This document shows positions 25,754 through 34,673 of a stretch of DNA of 64,000 bases, piece after piece. The position numbers were made by a program, and so were the translations under genes. The stretch is taken from contig NZ_MOXD01000003.1 of assembly GCF_001976145.1 (NCBI RefSeq), forward strand, positions 1 to 64,000, read 5' to 3'. Below the pieces are notes generated by a model. The model was not told where the DNA came from and ran no database searches. It saw only the letters and a program-made list of their open reading frames with translations. Source of the stretch: Serratia oryzae. GTDB taxonomy: Bacteria > Pseudomonadota > Gammaproteobacteria > Enterobacterales > Enterobacteriaceae. Within the stretch, counting starts at the first letter, position 1. Each line of letters begins with the position of its first letter.

Positions 25754-26044
25754 TCAGCGATCGTCCTCCCTGATTGAGGAAGGGTGACGACATAGCGGCA
25801 TAACCTGAATCTTCATGTAGGGGAACAGCGGCAGCTGCGACAACAGTTGGTGCAGCTCATCAATACTGCTGACGTCAAACAGGCTGATGTTGGAATACTG
25901 CCCCGCAATGCGCCACAGGTGGCGCCATTGACCGCTGGCCTGTAACGCCTGCGACTGGGCTTTTTCCGTTGCCTTTAGTGCGGCAGCTTCTGCTTCCGGC
26001 ATCGAGGCGGGTAAATTAACGTCCATTCTTACGTGAAACAGCAT
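25754..26044 (-). CDS. catC: muconolactone delta-isomerase
   Basis: 96 residues, the usual CatC length. It begins MLFHVRMDVNLPASMP and contains the conserved SLFDVSSIDELHQLLSQLPLFPYM. It moves the double bond of muconolactone to give beta-ketoadipate enol-lactone, the substrate of PcaD encoded in the neighbouring operon. It lies 29 bp behind catB on the same strand. Confidence 0.95.
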   Translation of the reverse strand: MLFHVRMDVNLPASMPEAEAAALKATEKAQSQALQASGQWRHLWRIAGQYSNISLFDVSSIDELHQLLSQLPLFPYMKIQVMPLCRHPSSIREDDR

Positions 26045-26073
26045 AGCGATAGGTCCTTTAGCTTAGAGTTCTG

Positions 26074-27183
26074 TCAGCCACGGCGCAGAGCGGCGACTTT
26101 GTCGCGGTCGATCTCAACACCTAACCCCGCTCCGGTGGGCACCTGCAGCATAAAATCGCGGTAAACCAAGGGCTCGGTCAGGATGTCTTCGGTCAGCAAC
26201 AGCGGGCCGAACAGCTCGGTGCCCTGGCTGAGATCGCTGAAGGTGGCAAATACATGGGCAGATGCCGCAGTACCGATCGCCCCTTCCAGCATGGTGCCGC
26301 CGTATAGGCCGATCCCCGCCAGCGTAGCGATATCGGCCACCTGGCGCGCCTGAGTCAGGCCGCCGGACTGGCTGATTTTCACCGAGAACACATCGGCAGC
26401 GGCATGGGTTGCCAGATCAAAGGCATCCAACGGCCCTTTCAATACTTCGTCCGCCATAATCGGCACGGTAAAACGCCTGGCGAGCCGGGCCATACCGGCG
26501 CGGTTTTCTGCACGGATAGGTTGTTCGATCAGATCGATCCCACCCGCCTCCAGTGCGGCGATGCCGCGTTCCGCGTCCAGCTCGTTCCAGGCCTGGTTGA
26601 CGTCAACGCGCACGCTCACCTCATCGCCCAACGCCCGTTTGATCGCCAGCACGTGTGCCACATCGGCTTCCACCGCCCGCAGACCAATCTTGAGTTTGAA
26701 AATGCGATGACGGCGCAGCTCCAGCATCTTTTCTGCTTCCGCGATATCCTTCTGCGTATCGCCGCTGGCCAGCGTCCAGGCCACTGGCAGTGCGTCACGC
26801 ACCCGCCCCCCCAGCAGTTCGCTGAGCGGGATATTCAGCCGCCGCGCCTGTGCATCCAGCAACGCCGTTTCCAACGCACATTTGGCAAAGCGGTTGCCCT
26901 GAATCGACTTGCGCAACCGAGCCATGGCCGGTGCCACCTGGCTGGCCTCCATCCCGATCAGTAACGGTGCCAGATAGGTATCAATATTTACCTTCACACT
27001 TTCCGGGCTTTCTTCGCCGTAGCTCAGGCCACCGATGGTGGTTGCTTCGCCCCAGCCTTCGATCCCGTCGTCACACAGCACACGCACCAACACCAGGGTT
27101 TGCACATTCACCGTGGCCACCGACAGGCGGTGAGGGCGGATTGCCGGCACGTCCAGCAGCAGAGTTTCAATGGCTTTAATCAT
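26074..27183 (-). CDS. catB: muconate cycloisomerase
   Basis: 369 residues of the enolase superfamily. The catalytic K-x-K is in FKLKIG; metal ligands are D in VRVDVN, E in IEQPI and D/E in MADEVL. It lactonises cis,cis-muconate to muconolactone. It is first of the run catB-catC-catA and is divergent from catR across 112 bp holding an ATAC-N7-GTAT operator. Confidence 0.95.
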   Translation of the reverse strand: MIKAIETLLLDVPAIRPHRLSVATVNVQTLVLVRVLCDDGIEGWGEATTIGGLSYGEESPESVKVNIDTYLAPLLIGMEASQVAPAMARLRKSIQGNRFAKCALETALLDAQARRLNIPLSELLGGRVRDALPVAWTLASGDTQKDIAEAEKMLELRRHRIFKLKIGLRAVEADVAHVLAIKRALGDEVSVRVDVNQAWNELDAERGIAALEAGGIDLIEQPIRAENRAGMARLARRFTVPIMADEVLKGPLDAFDLATHAAADVFSVKISQSGGLTQARQVADIATLAGIGLYGGTMLEGAIGTAASAHVFATFSDLSQGTELFGPLLLTEDILTEPLVYRDFMLQVPTGAGLGVEIDRDKVAALRRG

Positions 27184-27276
27184 ATTTTTCCGGTATCAAA
27201 CTTGGCGGATTGAGGTTGTATATGACCCTATATCCAACATATGCTGGCCGTCTAACACCGATTTGGCATCGTCTTC

Positions 27277-27291
27277 ATACCTTAAAGGTAT
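27277..27291. promoter_or_regulatory. CatR/CatM-type LysR operator
   Basis: ATACCTTAAAGGTAT is a perfect 7-1-7 inverted repeat that fits the ATAC-N7-GTAT site of the BenM/CatM group of LysR regulators. It ends five bases before the catR start codon and overlaps its ribosome site, as expected for autorepression. It lies about 95 bp from the catB start. Confidence 0.75.
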
Positions 27292-27295
27292 CAAC

Positions 27296-28201
27296 ATGGA
27301 ATTACGGCACTTGCGCTATTTTATCGCCGTCGCGGAAGAGCAGAACTTCAGCCGCGCGGCAGAACGGCTGCACATCAGCCAGCCGCCGCTCAGCCGACAG
27401 ATTCAACAGTTGGAAGACGATTTGGGGGTAGTGCTGTTTGAGCGCGGTTCCCGCCCGCTGAAGCTCACCGAAGCAGGCCGTTTCTTGTACGGCCATGCGC
27501 TGCAATTTCTGGCCCAGAGCGTGGAACTGAAATCAATGACCCAGCGGGTTGGGCAACTGGATCGTTCGCTGTCGATTGGTTTTGTTGCCTCAACGCTGTA
27601 CGGGATCCTGCCGCGGCTGATCCGCCGTTTCCGCACGCAATACCCGGAAGTGGCGATGAGCCTGCAGGAGATGACCACCATGGAGCAGATCCAGGCGCTG
27701 AAAGAGGGCCACATCGATGTGGGTTTTGGCCGCATCCGCCATGAAGATGCCAACGTGCGGCGCATCATCCTGCGCGATGAAAACCTGATGGCAGCCTTAG
27801 CGGCCGATCACCCGCTGGCGAATGCGTCTGAACTGACGCTGCGCCATTTGCAGGCAGAAACCCTGATCGTTTACCCGCAAACTCCCCGGCCAAGCTTTGC
27901 CGATCAGGTGCTGGCAACCTTTCGCGATCGTGCGCTTGAGCCGCGCAAAATCATGGAGGTTCGCGAGCTGCAAGTGGCGTTAGGCCTGGTGGCCGCAGGC
28001 GAAGGCGTCACCTTGGTTCCTCAATGTTTGCACAGCCTGAAGCGCCAGGATGTGATCTACAAAGCCTTGAATGAGCAGTATCTGGTTTCCCCGATCATCA
28101 TGAGCACCCGCTTGCTGGATGAATCAGAAGATATCAAGACGCTGCTGCACATGATCTACAGCCTGTATGAAGAGGAAGGCATCAGCTATATCAAGCCCTG
28201 A
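27296..28201 (+). CDS. catR: LysR-family regulator of catechol genes
   Basis: 301 residues from the ATG at 27296 (AAAGG seven bases upstream); the frame is open further upstream but MELRHLRYFIAVAEE is the standard LysR start. The winged helix-turn-helix (FSRAAERLHISQPPLSRQIQQLE) is followed by a periplasmic-binding-like effector domain. It is closest by eye to CatR/CatM/BenM, which bind cis,cis-muconate and activate cat and ben/ant genes. It is divergent from catB, with a matching operator between. Its stop is six bases from that of pcaR, convergent. Confidence 0.88.
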   Translation: MELRHLRYFIAVAEEQNFSRAAERLHISQPPLSRQIQQLEDDLGVVLFERGSRPLKLTEAGRFLYGHALQFLAQSVELKSMTQRVGQLDRSLSIGFVASTLYGILPRLIRRFRTQYPEVAMSLQEMTTMEQIQALKEGHIDVGFGRIRHEDANVRRIILRDENLMAALAADHPLANASELTLRHLQAETLIVYPQTPRPSFADQVLATFRDRALEPRKIMEVRELQVALGLVAAGEGVTLVPQCLHSLKRQDVIYKALNEQYLVSPIIMSTRLLDESEDIKTLLHMIYSLYEEEGISYIKP

Positions 28202-28207
28202 GATGAA

Positions 28208-29041
28208 CTACAGCAACAACGCCAGCTCCATCGCCGCACGCTGGAGCTGAGGCAAGACTCTTTCACGCAGTTCTGAGGCCTGGACCTGCGAGGCATTAAC
28301 CCCTACGTTCATCGCCGCCACTACCCCGCCTTTGCGCGAATACATTGGCACCGCGATAGAACGCAGGCCAAGCTCCAGTTGCTGATCGTTGATCGCATAG
28401 CCCTGGCGGCGCACCTGCGCCAGTTCAGCGCGCAACGCCTCGGCGCTGGTCACGGTGAAACCGGTCAACGGTTCGATCGCGACACGCGACAGATACTCTT
28501 CCAGCTGTTGAGCATCCAGCGCGCTGAGCAGCACCATGCCCATTGAAGTGGCGTAGGCTGGCAAGCGGCTGCCGCGCCCCAGATCGATGGTCATAATGCG
28601 TTTTACCGAAGCACGGGCGATATACAGGATATTGTCGCCGTCCAGCGTCGCTACCGAGCAAGATTCGTTCAGCAGCTTGCTCAGGTAATCCAGTGAGTTC
28701 TGCGCGGCTTTCGCCAGCTCTGAGGATGAAAGATAGGCGTGGCCCAGGGTTAACACGCGGGGTAACAGGCGATAGTGGCGGCCATCCGGGCAATGCACAA
28801 ACCCCAGCGCATTTAGCGTATACAGGCACCGGCGCACCGCAGCCCGCGGAATGCCGGTGATCTGGCTGATCTCTGACACCGACATCTCCGAATATTGCGG
28901 CTTAAACGCCTGCAACACTTCCAGGCCTCTGGCCAGCGAGGCCATAAAATTCGGATCGCCCTTGTATTGGTCGTTGGCCAATTCGCTGATTTCCTGCAGC
29001 CGCTGCAACTCTTCGGTAGCACACTTTGGTTTATCACTCAT
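28208..29041 (-). CDS. pcaR: IclR-family regulator of the beta-ketoadipate genes
   Basis: 277 residues from the ATG at 29041, which has GGAGG five bases upstream; a TTG four codons earlier overlaps that site. An N-terminal helix-turn-helix (SVSEISQITGIPRAAVRRCLYTL) is followed by an IclR effector domain (RASVKRIMTIDLGRGSRLPAYATSMG). PcaR/PcaU proteins respond to beta-ketoadipate or protocatechuate and activate pcaIJF and related genes. It is divergent from pcaI, with two GATAATCGCAC operator repeats between. Confidence 0.9.
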   Translation of the reverse strand: MSDKPKCATEELQRLQEISELANDQYKGDPNFMASLARGLEVLQAFKPQYSEMSVSEISQITGIPRAAVRRCLYTLNALGFVHCPDGRHYRLLPRVLTLGHAYLSSSELAKAAQNSLDYLSKLLNESCSVATLDGDNILYIARASVKRIMTIDLGRGSRLPAYATSMGMVLLSALDAQQLEEYLSRVAIEPLTGFTVTSAEALRAELAQVRRQGYAINDQQLELGLRSIAVPMYSRKGGVVAAMNVGVNASQVQASELRERVLPQLQRAAMELALLL

Positions 29042-29171
29042 CCTTGCCTCCAATTACTCCTACGAATCACCGCACTATACCCTCAGCAACCAGAAACAGC
29101 CTGATAGGCGGCGGCAAATGCCAAATTCTCTACCTGCGTCACAAAATTAACATCAAAATAACAAATGTTCC

Positions 29172-29201
29172 GATAATCGCACAATATGATGATAATCGCA
29201 C
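29172..29201. promoter_or_regulatory. PcaR-type operator, two direct repeats
   Basis: GATAATCGCAC occurs at 29172-29182 and again at 29191-29201, 19 bases start to start, about two helical turns on one face. The first copy is preceded by GTTCC. PcaR/PobR/PcaU-type IclR regulators bind GTTCGATAATCGCAC-like sequences. It is placed between pcaR and pcaI. Confidence 0.8.
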
Positions 29202-29283
29202 TTGTCGCTCAATTTTTACTCCTCTAAGTTAAAACCAGCCAAACCTCTTGGCACCGCAATCAACCGCATACTCAGGAGAAGCA

Positions 29284-29970
29284 ATGATCAACAAAAGCAT
29301 GCCTTCCACCGACGCCGCCGTGGCCGATATTCATGACGGCGCCACCCTGATGGTGGGGGGGTTTGGCCCGGCAGGCCAACCTTATGCTCTGCTGGATGCC
29401 CTGATCCGCCGCCGCCCGCGTGAGCTGACGCTGATCAGCAACAACGCGGGCAACGGCGATTTCGGCCTGGCGGCGCTGCTGAAAGCCGGTTGCGTACGCA
29501 AGGTGATTTGTTCGTTCCCGCGCCAGTCTGATTCATGGGTATTTGACGATCTCTACCGCCGTGGCGAACTGGAACTGGAACTGATCCCGCAGGGCAACCT
29601 GGCCGCACGCATTCAGGCCGGTGGTGCTGGGCTGGGGGGAATTTATACCCCGACAGGCTATGGCACCTTGCTGGCCGAAAATAAGGAAACCCGCGAGATC
29701 GATGGCCGCCAATATGTGTTCGAACTGCCGCTGAAAGCCGACTTCGCGCTGATCAAGGCCGAGCGTGCCGATCGCTGGGGCAACCTGGTGTACAACAAAA
29801 CCGGGCGCAACTTCGGCCCGATCATGGCAATGGCCGCCACCTGTACCATCGCCGAGGTTAATCAGCAGGTTGCGCTGGGTGAACTGGATCCGGAAACCGT
29901 GATTACCCCCGGGATCTTCGTACAGCGCCTGGTCATCTCCCCCGCCAACGCTCAACAGCTTTCAGCTTAA
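29284..29970 (+). CDS. pcaI: 3-oxoadipate CoA-transferase subunit A
   Basis: 228 residues from the ATG at 29284, with AGGAG just upstream. It is the family-I CoA-transferase alpha subunit with GGFGPAGQP near the N-terminus and GTLLAENKETREIDGRQYV. With PcaJ it moves CoA from succinyl-CoA to beta-ketoadipate. It is first gene of pcaIJFD and opens ten bases before pcaJ. Confidence 0.94.
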   Translation: MINKSMPSTDAAVADIHDGATLMVGGFGPAGQPYALLDALIRRRPRELTLISNNAGNGDFGLAALLKAGCVRKVICSFPRQSDSWVFDDLYRRGELELELIPQGNLAARIQAGGAGLGGIYTPTGYGTLLAENKETREIDGRQYVFELPLKADFALIKAERADRWGNLVYNKTGRNFGPIMAMAATCTIAEVNQQVALGELDPETVITPGIFVQRLVISPANAQQLSA

Positions 29971-29979
29971 GGAATGGTT

Positions 29980-30660
29980 ATGTCAAAACTCACTCATGCG
30001 CAACTGGCCGAGCGGATTGCCCGTGATATCCCGGAAGGGGCCTACGTGAACCTGGGGATTGGGATCCCGACCCAGATCGCCAACTACTTGCCCGCCGACA
30101 AAGAGATCTTCCTGCATAGCGAGAACGGTATTCTTGGTATGGGCCCAGCCCCCGCCGCCGGTGAAGAAGATCCCGAGCTGATCAATGCGGGCAAACAGGC
30201 GGTCACCCTGCTGCCCGGCGGCTGCTTTTTCCACCACGGCGATTCTTTTGCCATGATGCGCGGCGGGCACCTGGATATTTGTGTCTTGGGTGCCTATCAG
30301 GTTTCGCAGCGTGGTGATTTGGCCAACTGGAGCACCGGCGCGCCTGGTGCCATCCCGGCGGTGGGCGGCGCGATGGATTTAGCGATCGGTGCTCGCCAGG
30401 TGTATGTAATGACCGAACACCTGACCAAAAAAGGCGAGTGTAAGATCGTCAAAGAGTGCACTTATCCTCTGACCGGCGTTGGCTGTATCGACCGCATCTA
30501 CAGCGATCTGGCGGTGATCGACGTTACGCCACAGGGTTTGGTGGTGCGCGAAATCTTTGGCGGCCTGACGCCACAGCAGCTGCAGGACATCACCCCGGTC
30601 GAACTGACTTTTGCCCTTCAACAGAGAGAGAAACAGCATGAATCCAGCGTATCTGTGTGA
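29980..30660 (+). CDS. pcaJ: 3-oxoadipate CoA-transferase subunit B
   Basis: 226 residues. The ATG at 29980 is preferred over 29974 because AAGGA lies six bases before it. The catalytic Glu is in LHSENGILGMGP, the conserved motif of the beta subunit that forms the glutamyl-CoA thioester; GGHLDICVLGAYQVS follows. Its 3' end overlaps the start of pcaF by 23 bases. Confidence 0.94.
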   Translation: MSKLTHAQLAERIARDIPEGAYVNLGIGIPTQIANYLPADKEIFLHSENGILGMGPAPAAGEEDPELINAGKQAVTLLPGGCFFHHGDSFAMMRGGHLDICVLGAYQVSQRGDLANWSTGAPGAIPAVGGAMDLAIGARQVYVMTEHLTKKGECKIVKECTYPLTGVGCIDRIYSDLAVIDVTPQGLVVREIFGGLTPQQLQDITPVELTFALQQREKQHESSVSV

Positions 30661-31840
30661 TGCCGTCCGTACCCCGTTCGGCAAGCTCAACGGCAGCCTG
30701 GCCAGCATCCGCGCCGACGATCTGGCCGCCCTGCCGCTTAAAGCTCTGCAACAGCGCCACCCGGCGCTGGACTGGAGTGCGCTGGACGATGTGCTACTGG
30801 GCTGCGCCAATCAGGCCGGTGAGGATAACCGCAACGTGGCGCGGATGGCGCTGCTGCTGGCGGGCCTGCCTACCTCCGTCCCCGGTTGCACCATTAATCG
30901 CCTGTGTGGTTCCAGCCTGGATGCGGTAGCGATGGCCGCACGCGCCATCAAAACCGGGGAAAGCAATTTGCTGATCGCCGGTGGCGTAGAGAGCATGTCG
31001 CGTGCGCCGTTCGTGATGGGCAAAGCGGAAAGCGCGTTCAGCCGCAGCATGCAACTGGAAGATACCACCATGGGCTGGCGCTTTATCAATCCGCAGATGA
31101 AAGCGCTGTACGGTGTGGAATCCATGCCTCAAACTGCTGAAAACGTAGCGCTGAAGTTTGGCATTAACCGCCACGATCAGGATGCTTTTGCGTTACGCAG
31201 CCAGCAACGCACCGCCGCCGCACAAGAGAGTGGCTTCTTCGCTAGCCAATTGACGGAAGTCAGTATCCCGCAGAAAAAGGGCGAGCCGCTGCTGTTCACT
31301 CTGGATGAACACCCTAGAGCGACCACGCTTCAGGCGCTGGAAAAACTGAAGCCAGTAGTCACCCCACAGGGAACCATCACCGCGGGCAACGCGTCCGGCC
31401 TTAACGACGGCGCTTGTGCATTGCTGTTAGCCAGCGAACACGGTATGCAGCAGCATGGCCTGCAACCGCTGGCGCGCATCGTGGCCAGTGCCGTAACCGG
31501 CATTGAACCGAGCATTATGGGCTTTGGCCCGGTGCAAGCGGTGCGCAAAGTGTTGAATCTTGCCGGGCTGAAGCTGGATCAGATGGATGTATTCGAACTA
31601 AACGAAGCCTTTGCCGCACAGGCGCTGGCGGTTACCCGCGAACTGGGGCTGGCGGACGACGCGCCGCAGGTGAACCCGAACGGCGGTGCCATTGCTCTCG
31701 GCCATCCTTTGGGTGCCTCTGGCGGCAGGCTGGTGATGAATGCCGCCTGGCAACTGCAAAAAACCGGTGGTCGCTATGGCTTGTGCGCTATGTGTATCGG
31801 CGTCGGCCAAGGTATCGCCCTGATTATCGAGAGAGTGTGA
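30638..31840 (+). CDS. pcaF: beta-ketoadipyl-CoA thiolase
   Basis: 400 residues from the ATG at 30638, inside the end of pcaJ; the protein starts [16 protein letters not shown] as thiolases do. The acyl-binding Cys is in [11 protein letters not shown], with the bases [16 protein letters not shown] and [11 protein letters not shown] near the C-terminus. It cleaves beta-ketoadipyl-CoA with CoA to succinyl-CoA and acetyl-CoA, the last step of the pathway. pcaD follows one base later. Confidence 0.94.
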   Translation: MNPAYLCDAVRTPFGKLNGSLASIRADDLAALPLKALQQRHPALDWSALDDVLLGCANQAGEDNRNVARMALLLAGLPTSVPGCTINRLCGSSLDAVAMAARAIKTGESNLLIAGGVESMSRAPFVMGKAESAFSRSMQLEDTTMGWRFINPQMKALYGVESMPQTAENVALKFGINRHDQDAFALRSQQRTAAAQESGFFASQLTEVSIPQKKGEPLLFTLDEHPRATTLQALEKLKPVVTPQGTITAGNASGLNDGACALLLASEHGMQQHGLQPLARIVASAVTGIEPSIMGFGPVQAVRKVLNLAGLKLDQMDVFELNEAFAAQALAVTRELGLADDAPQVNPNGGAIALGHPLGASGGRLVMNAAWQLQKTGGRYGLCAMCIGVGQGIALIIERV

Positions 31841-31841
31841 G

Positions 31842-32597
31842 ATGACTATCGACTATCGCCTGGATGGCCCAAGTACAGCACCTTTGTTGGTGCTGTCTAA
31901 CTCGCTGGGCACCACTTTTGAACTGTGGCAACCGCAAATGGCAGCGTTGACGCAACGGTTCCGCGTGCTGCGTTACAACCAGCGGGGCCACGGCACCACG
32001 CCGCTGCCAGCGATGCCGCTGACGCTTGATATTTTGGGGCAGGACGTGATCGCCCTGCTCGATAAGCTGGATATGGAACGCGCCTATTTCTGCGGTATTT
32101 CGATGGGCGGGCTGACCGGCCTGTGGCTCAACCGTTATCATCCGCAACGTTTCCACAAGCTGGCGGTGGCCAACACCGCCGCGCGGATCGGCAGCGCAGA
32201 AGGTTGGCAACAGCGCGCGCAACAAGTGCAGCAAACAGGGTTGGCCCCTATCGCTGCCGCTTCTCCCGCCCGGTGGTTTACGGAGGATTTCCAGCGTGAC
32301 CAAGCGCAACTGGTCGCCAGCTTGGTAAAACAACTGGCACAGGGCAATGCGGCGGGCTACGCTGCCTGCTGCCAAGCGCTGGCACAGGCCGATCTGCGGG
32401 CAGAAGTGCCGCACATGGCGGCCCCGCTGCTGGCGATTGCCGGGGAACATGATCCGGTTACCACCGTCACCGATGCCGAATGGCTGGTGGCCAACGCACC
32501 GAATGCCGTGCTGGCCATCTTACCCACCTCGCACATCTCTAACGTGGCTTGCCCGGTGCGGTTCAGCCAGCAGGTAATGCAGTTCTTCACAGCGTAA
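31842..32597 (+). CDS. pcaD: 3-oxoadipate enol-lactonase
   Basis: 251-residue alpha/beta hydrolase. The nucleophile is in GISMGGLTGLWL, with RYNQRGHG earlier, the acid in GEHDPVT and the base in PTSHISNVACP. It hydrolyses the enol-lactone, made here by CatC, to beta-ketoadipate. It starts immediately behind pcaF and is followed by a terminator. No pcaC fusion is present, and no protocatechuate-branch genes (pcaGHB) are in the window. Confidence 0.93.
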   Translation: MTIDYRLDGPSTAPLLVLSNSLGTTFELWQPQMAALTQRFRVLRYNQRGHGTTPLPAMPLTLDILGQDVIALLDKLDMERAYFCGISMGGLTGLWLNRYHPQRFHKLAVANTAARIGSAEGWQQRAQQVQQTGLAPIAAASPARWFTEDFQRDQAQLVASLVKQLAQGNAAGYAACCQALAQADLRAEVPHMAAPLLAIAGEHDPVTTVTDAEWLVANAPNAVLAILPTSHISNVACPVRFSQQVMQFFTA

Positions 32598-32602
32598 GTC
32601 TC

Positions 32603-32636
32603 CAAGCCAGGCAGGTTGGGTGACCTGTCTGGCTTT
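32603..32636 (+). terminator. terminator of pcaIJFD
   Basis: Inverted repeat AAGCCAGGCAGGT / ACCTGTCTGGCTT, one mismatch, six-base loop, ending CTTTAACA a few bases after the pcaD stop. The U-run is short but the stem is strong. Confidence 0.75.
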
Positions 32637-32978
32637 AACATGCTGGACGACTCTATTTTTTCTGGCGCTAAGCCATATTCCGTATTGCGCTCCTTCAAGA
32701 GAACGTTTTCTCCCGATCTGCCCTCGCAGCCCGGCTCGGTAACGCCAGGCGCTGCGTCCTTATTACCTGGTTTAATACGGTAATAAACTCAGACTCACGG
32801 CTAAAAATCATATTAATTAAAAGATTACGATCAGTGGCTTAACTCACCCACTCCAAAACAGGACAATTTACAGCCAATTATTGGTTTATTTTTGAGCAAA
32901 AAATGTGTAGAGTTTCGCCTTCTTCAAGGATCCATCCGGGCGTTGTAACCAGGGATAGTTGTTTAGTTTTCACTTTTG
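32637..32978. other. intergenic region upstream of the NlpC/P60 gene
   Basis: No gene visible in about 340 bases. It is AT-rich from 32770 on and presumably contains the promoter of the peptidase gene. No regulator site was recognised. Confidence 0.45.
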
Positions 32979-33518
32979 ATGTCACTCATGCTAAAGATTT
33001 TTACTCCGTTACTTGTTGTTTTAACCTCGTTATCCGTTTTTTCTGCCGCAGCGAGCACCAGTACCAACATCAAGCAGGATTTTTTTAATTCATCCTTTGC
33101 CAGCAGCAATAGCCCTGATAAATCAGGCGATAGCGACACGCAGAGACTTAAAAAAATCCTGTCACACTATGATGAATGGGAAGGCGTACGCTACAAATTC
33201 GGTGGCAATTCGCGTAAAGGCATCGATTGCTCTGCCTACATGCAGCGCATTTTTGCCGATGAGTTTTCGCTCAATTTGCCAAGAAGCTCGCATGAACAGA
33301 GCAAGTTAGGCTCGCACGTTGCCAAAGACGATCTTGCTACGGGCGATCTGGTATTTTTTAAAACCTCTGCGCGTGAACGCCATGTTGGCGTGTACATCGG
33401 GGATGGCAAATTCCTGCATGCTTCCACCAAAGTGGGCGTGACGGTTTCAGAATTGGACAATCAATACTGGAAGACAAAGTACGTTCAGGCACGGCGCATC
33501 AATCATGCCGAAGTCTGA
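32979..33518 (+). CDS. NlpC/P60 murein endopeptidase, MepS-like
   Basis: About 179 residues; ATGs at 32979 and 32988 are both possible and neither has a good ribosome site. The leader (LKIFTPLLVVLTSLSVFSAAAS) has no lipobox Cys, unlike MepS (Spr). The catalytic domain has Cys in GIDCSAYMQRIF, His in RHVGVYIGDGKFLHAS, and DLATGDLVFFK, closely matching E. coli MepS, which cuts D-Ala-meso-Dap cross-links. It is a shorter periplasmic paralogue. It stands alone before a palindromic repeat and the convergent ABC-transporter genes. Confidence 0.85.
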   Translation: MSLMLKIFTPLLVVLTSLSVFSAAASTSTNIKQDFFNSSFASSNSPDKSGDSDTQRLKKILSHYDEWEGVRYKFGGNSRKGIDCSAYMQRIFADEFSLNLPRSSHEQSKLGSHVAKDDLATGDLVFFKTSARERHVGVYIGDGKFLHASTKVGVTVSELDNQYWKTKYVQARRINHAEV

Positions 33519-33542
33519 GTTCACTCAGCCGGCGGTTATACT

Positions 33543-33608
33543 CGTTATACTTCAAGCTGCTTGTAAGCTACGTACTGTCGCCTACAAGCAACTCGAATTA
33601 TGTTGAGT
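33543..33608. repeat. short palindromic intergenic element, second copy
   Basis: About 66 bp between convergent genes. GTTATACTTCAAGCTGCTTGTA is followed by the inverted arm TACAAGCAACTCGAATTATGTTGAG. It has the same architecture as the element at 7256-7332. Located between two stop codons, it can act as a two-way terminator or mRNA 3' hairpin. Confidence 0.6.
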
Positions 33609-33615
33609 AAGGCGC

Positions 33616-34656
33616 TTATACTTTTTTGCGGTTGCGACGCATATCGATGGCCACTGCGGCCACGATGATGATGCCTTTGATAATGTCCTGAATATAGGAA
33701 TCCACGCCGATAAAGGTGAAGCCACTTTTTATCAGCCCGAGGATCACCGCCCCAATCAGGGTGCCGGTAATGCGCCCGACTCCCCCCATCAAGCTACTGC
33801 CGCCGATCACCGCGGCTGCGATAGCATCCAGCTCATAAGAAACCCCCATGCTCGACTGCCCGCTGCTGACGCGCGCCGCCAGTACCACGCCAGCCAGCCC
33901 CGCCAATCCCCCGGCAATGGTGTAGACCGTCACCAGATATTTATTGACGTTGATGCCCGACACTTTGGCCGAAGTCATGTTGCCGCCAATGGCATAAATG
34001 TATTTACCATAGCGGGTATGCTTCAGGGCGACGTGGAAGATCACCGCGATCACCAGGAAAATAATCACCGGCATCGCACCTTGCCCGATCGCCGTAAAAC
34101 CGTCTGACAGGAAACTGACCGGGTTCCCCTTGGTGTAGTACTGCGCCAGACCTCGTGCCGAAACCATCATCCCCAGCGTGGCAATAAACGGTGGAATACC
34201 GGTACGGGTAATGAGGAAACCGTTGATAAATCCGCAGAGGATCCCAACGCCGATCCCAGCGCCGATCGGAATAACAGCGGGCAGATCGAGCAGAGCAGGA
34301 TACATAGGGGAGATGCTGTCTGAGGTTTGCGCCAGGCTGGCGGCCACCACCGCCGTCAGGGCGATCAGTGAGCCGGAGGAAAGATCGATACCGGTGGTAA
34401 TAATGACCTGCGTCACCCCCACCGCAATAATCCCGATAATCGCCACCTGCAGCACAATCAGCAACAAGCGGTTGGGGTTCAGCAGGAATGATTGATCGCG
34501 TATCGACCAACCGAGAATTTCAAAGATCAGCGCAATGCCGATCATGACAATAAAAATACCGGTGTCTTTCGGCATCTTGCCATTCAGGCCGGAAAGCAGC
34601 GAGGTTTTATTCGGCGCTGCGGCCGTGAAAGATTTATCCAGGTTTGCGTTACTCAT
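33616..34656 (-). CDS. sugar ABC transporter permease, RbsC-like
   Basis: 346 residues with about ten hydrophobic segments. It has the RbsC-type permease pattern, including GIDLSSGSLIALTAVVAASLA, GIPPFIATLGMM and AIAAAVIGGSSLMGGVGRI, the loop that meets the ATPase. The N-terminal ~40 residues are polar and cytoplasmic. It is third of the importer operon, 17 bp behind the ATPase gene. Confidence 0.9.
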   Translation of the reverse strand: MSNANLDKSFTAAAPNKTSLLSGLNGKMPKDTGIFIVMIGIALIFEILGWSIRDQSFLLNPNRLLLIVLQVAIIGIIAVGVTQVIITTGIDLSSGSLIALTAVVAASLAQTSDSISPMYPALLDLPAVIPIGAGIGVGILCGFINGFLITRTGIPPFIATLGMMVSARGLAQYYTKGNPVSFLSDGFTAIGQGAMPVIIFLVIAVIFHVALKHTRYGKYIYAIGGNMTSAKVSGINVNKYLVTVYTIAGGLAGLAGVVLAARVSSGQSSMGVSYELDAIAAAVIGGSSLMGGVGRITGTLIGAVILGLIKSGFTFIGVDSYIQDIIKGIIIVAAVAIDMRRNRKKV

Positions 34657-34673
34657 TGTGGGTCACCTTTAGG

